From: Cercis canadensis
Taxonomy: Eukaryota > Streptophyta > Magnoliopsida > Fabales > Fabaceae
NCBI GenBank assembly: GCA_003255065.1
Contig: QAOA01003368.1
Coordinates: forward strand, 69,145-133,144
Direction of reading: 5' to 3'
Length of the DNA: 64,000 nt
In this document: one piece after another, positions 62,199-64,000 of the stretch
Numbering within the stretch: position 1 is the first letter of the stretch
Layout: every line of letters starts with the position of its first letter
Made by a program: the position numbers and the translations under genes
Notes under the pieces: model-generated
The model's input: the letters and a program-made list of their open reading frames with translations, nothing else
Told to the model about the DNA's origin: nothing
Databases searched by the model: none

Positions 62199-62836
62199 GT
62201 ATTCTTTTTCTACTAGATTGTACACGCTTCCTGCAATCAGGATAAGAATTCTGGTGAAGGGTTATAATGTAATTCACTTTGTCTTTCTTGGAATTTGTTG
62301 TAAACACTACAAGAGTGATTACGGAAGTTAGAGGGTAAGTTGAATTTTAAATGCATGTTGCCTGGTGCTTCTTATATCATTCACACATCACAAATATGAG
62401 TCGAATTTGAATCAATGTTCCCTTGTTCAATTTAAGCTTATGAAATTGGATGCTTTTCTATCCAGATAGTTGTCTTTCTTAAACCTGTGTTCTGTTCGAA
62501 GGCTCAATCACTCTTGACATAAAATCACTATATGCTCAAGAATTAATACTTATTACACACTTATATATAATAGAAAATGAAATATACATAAATTGACTTA
62601 ATTAAGTATATAGTTCATCATGAATAAAAAATAAATAAAGCAAACATGTGAATAAACACTTGCAGTGTTTATCATCTTATTTCCGCAATCGGAATTTGGA
62701 ACCTGACACTTAGCTTAAAAGAAAGAAAAAAGGGCTACCAATAAGCTACAAGGCCATTGATCTCCCAATTCAGCAATTCTTTTCAACACTTTTTCTTTCA
62801 TATGAAACCAAACCTATTATCTTGGTACGTGAAATT
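62199..62836. other. 3' flank of CDC48C-like gene
   Basis: Remaining 3' UTR and spacer, AT-rich. No gene recognised. Confidence 0.45.
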
Positions 62837-63104
62837 CTAGTCTTGATTCTCATTCTGGAATTTCGAACCACAGTTACCAAAGCACGAAATGTAGGCAATG
62901 CCGAAGGCTGCCAGTTCTCTGCATTCCCTTTCTTCACATTCTTTAAGGCAAGACTCTACATCATGATATTGAGCCAGAGTTGAAGAAGCTAAGAAAGAGG
63001 TTAGAGGGGTGAGGAGCTTCCTCATCAGCTTGCACTGAAACTAGCACAAGCACAGTGAAGCTAATTGTGATTAACACATTTATCTTTGTAACAATTTTAT
63101 CCAT
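62837..63104 (-). pseudogene. secreted cysteine-peptide locus H, frame changed between leader and cysteine domain
   Basis: From 63104 the frame gives a signal peptide (MDKIVTKINVLITISFTVLV then LVSVQADEEAP) of the same style as the 38-48 kb cluster, ending at a stop after SGSIS. In the next frame the DNA reads HDVESCLKECEERECREL and ISCFGNCGSKF, two C-x3-C pairs like those of member E, ending at 62837. No GT...AG pair joins the two sensibly, so a 1-bp frameshift is likely. A second reading starts at the internal ATG at 63025, where MRKLLTPLTSFLASSTLAQY could pass as a weak leader. Confidence 0.5.
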
Positions 63105-63345
63105 ACTTCCTTTTTCTTTTGCTTCTTCTCTGCTGTACATTTGTGATTATCTCAAACCAAAAACACGTAATTTATAGAATGATGAGTGTTTAATTAATGA
63201 AAGGAAATTCTAGCTAGTTGGGAAAGGTCATCTTGTAAAGATTTATTTCATTTAAAGTCCATCAAATAAAGAAATTTTTTTTGTGAATTCTTGATATATA
63301 TTAATGTGAGTATTGTCATGCTTCTTGGCCACATTCAACGGAACA
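63105..63345. other. upstream region of peptide locus H
   Basis: AT-rich. ATAAATTACG at about 63167-63176 (reverse) could supply a TATA-like site 60-70 bases above the ATG, by position only. Confidence 0.35.
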
Positions 63346-63822
63346 TACTATTAAAGTATCAATTCAACCTAAAAGTTTAAACTGTTAAATTAAGACTCAT
63401 GAATGGTATTATATCTAATACGTTCCTGCAAACGAAAACCCTTTGGGCTTGAAGCATAGACGAAGCACATATGCTCACTTATACTATATGCTGAAATTTC
63501 AATTTAATTGAGAAATTGAGAGATCTTAAGTTGTTAGGTGAAAGCCTATGAATAATTTTATATCTAACACATACCTCTATATAATTTTCTTAATTANTTT
63601 AAACTGTTAGATTAAGACTCATGAATGGTATTATATCTAATACGTCCCTGCAAACGAAAACCCTTTGGGCTTGAAGCATAGACGAAGCACATATGCTCAC
63701 TTATACTATATGTTGAAATTTCAATTTAATTGAGAAATTGAGAGATCTTAAGTTGTTAGGTGAAAGCCTATGAATAATTTTATATCTAACACATACCTTT
63801 ATATAATTTTCTTAATTATTTG
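63346..63822 (-). mobile_element. small LTR element fragments (same family as 53899-54450), doubled around an N
   Basis: Read on the minus strand, TGTTAGATATAAAATTATTC and TATTAGATATAATACCATTC start LTR-like blocks matching the array at 53.9 kb, with the same internal words (AATTAAATTGAAATTT, CTTCAAGCCCAAAG). The 222-bp block 63376-63596 is repeated almost exactly at 63598-63822, with the N at 63597 between. The element is genuine, but the doubling is probably an assembly join. The primer-site part is deleted here. Confidence 0.62.
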
Positions 63823-64000
63823 TCATTTTCTTAAGATCCATTTATAGACATTTCTTAATTATTTGGCTCTATATATAGCTCTCAAGCATTAACTTTGGTG
63901 GTATACTATGGACATGCATTTATTCAAGCAAATCTATTCATTTGTTGCTGTCATAGTTATGACACATTATTGTTCCTTCTACTCTCTCTTTCATTAATTT
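63823..64000. other. window end, no gene seen
   Basis: AT-rich. A 27-codon plus-strand frame from the ATG at 63908 is hydrophobic but too short and unsupported to call. Confidence 0.4.

Overview
The window is nuclear DNA of a flowering plant, most likely a eudicot and perhaps a rosid. It has many short exons with GT...AG introns, AT-rich introns and intergenic DNA, plant-only families (GT37 xyloglucan-type fucosyltransferase, SPX-EXS PHO1 proteins, plant defensin-like peptides, a CDC48C/NVL-type AAA ATPase), and several MITE-like elements. There is no prokaryotic or organellar gene order. Gene models below were built by hand from splice sites, reading phase and remembered family sequences; no alignment was run.

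Layout. 1-681 (-): 5' part of a mitochondrial small-subunit ribosomal protein (mS23-like). 1725-4248 (-): a two-exon fucosyltransferase. 8165-10814 (+): a short gene encoding only the first beta-propeller of coatomer beta'-COP. 14000-16194 (+): mitochondrial bL32. 17772-22432 (+) and 27493-33254 (-): two convergent PHO1-type phosphate exporter genes, with a GCK-domain gene (24678-25343, +) between them. 36175-38025 (+): exon-like segments of unknown origin that can be joined in frame to the last exon of an ANTH-domain clathrin assembly protein. 38671-48626 (-): a tandem cluster of seven small secreted-peptide loci, several visibly eroded, with a possible eighth at 62837-63104. 50133-50625 (-): a two-domain defensin-like gene, followed by a dead paralogue at 52437-53101. 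57167-62030 (+): a complete CDC48C/NVL-type AAA ATPase gene.

The genes fall into two classes. Housekeeping genes (mitoribosome, ribosome biogenesis, coat-protein relatives, phosphate transport, wall fucosylation) are intact and multi-exonic. The 38-53 kb block is an accessory zone of secreted cysteine-containing peptides with truncations, frame changes, microsatellite and MITE invasions and nonsense mutations, which is typical of fast birth-and-death families.

Intergenic DNA holds non-autonomous DNA transposons with recognisable ends: a MULE-like MITE with a 10-bp target duplication, two hAT-like elements with 8-bp duplications and a two-copy MITE family. It also holds a very small LTR element (about 70-bp TG...CA repeats with a Met-tRNA-type primer site) arranged as a tandem array. 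Nine isolated N characters occur; five sit exactly between near-identical direct repeats and three inside homopolymers, so several apparent tandem duplications are probably assembly joins rather than biology.
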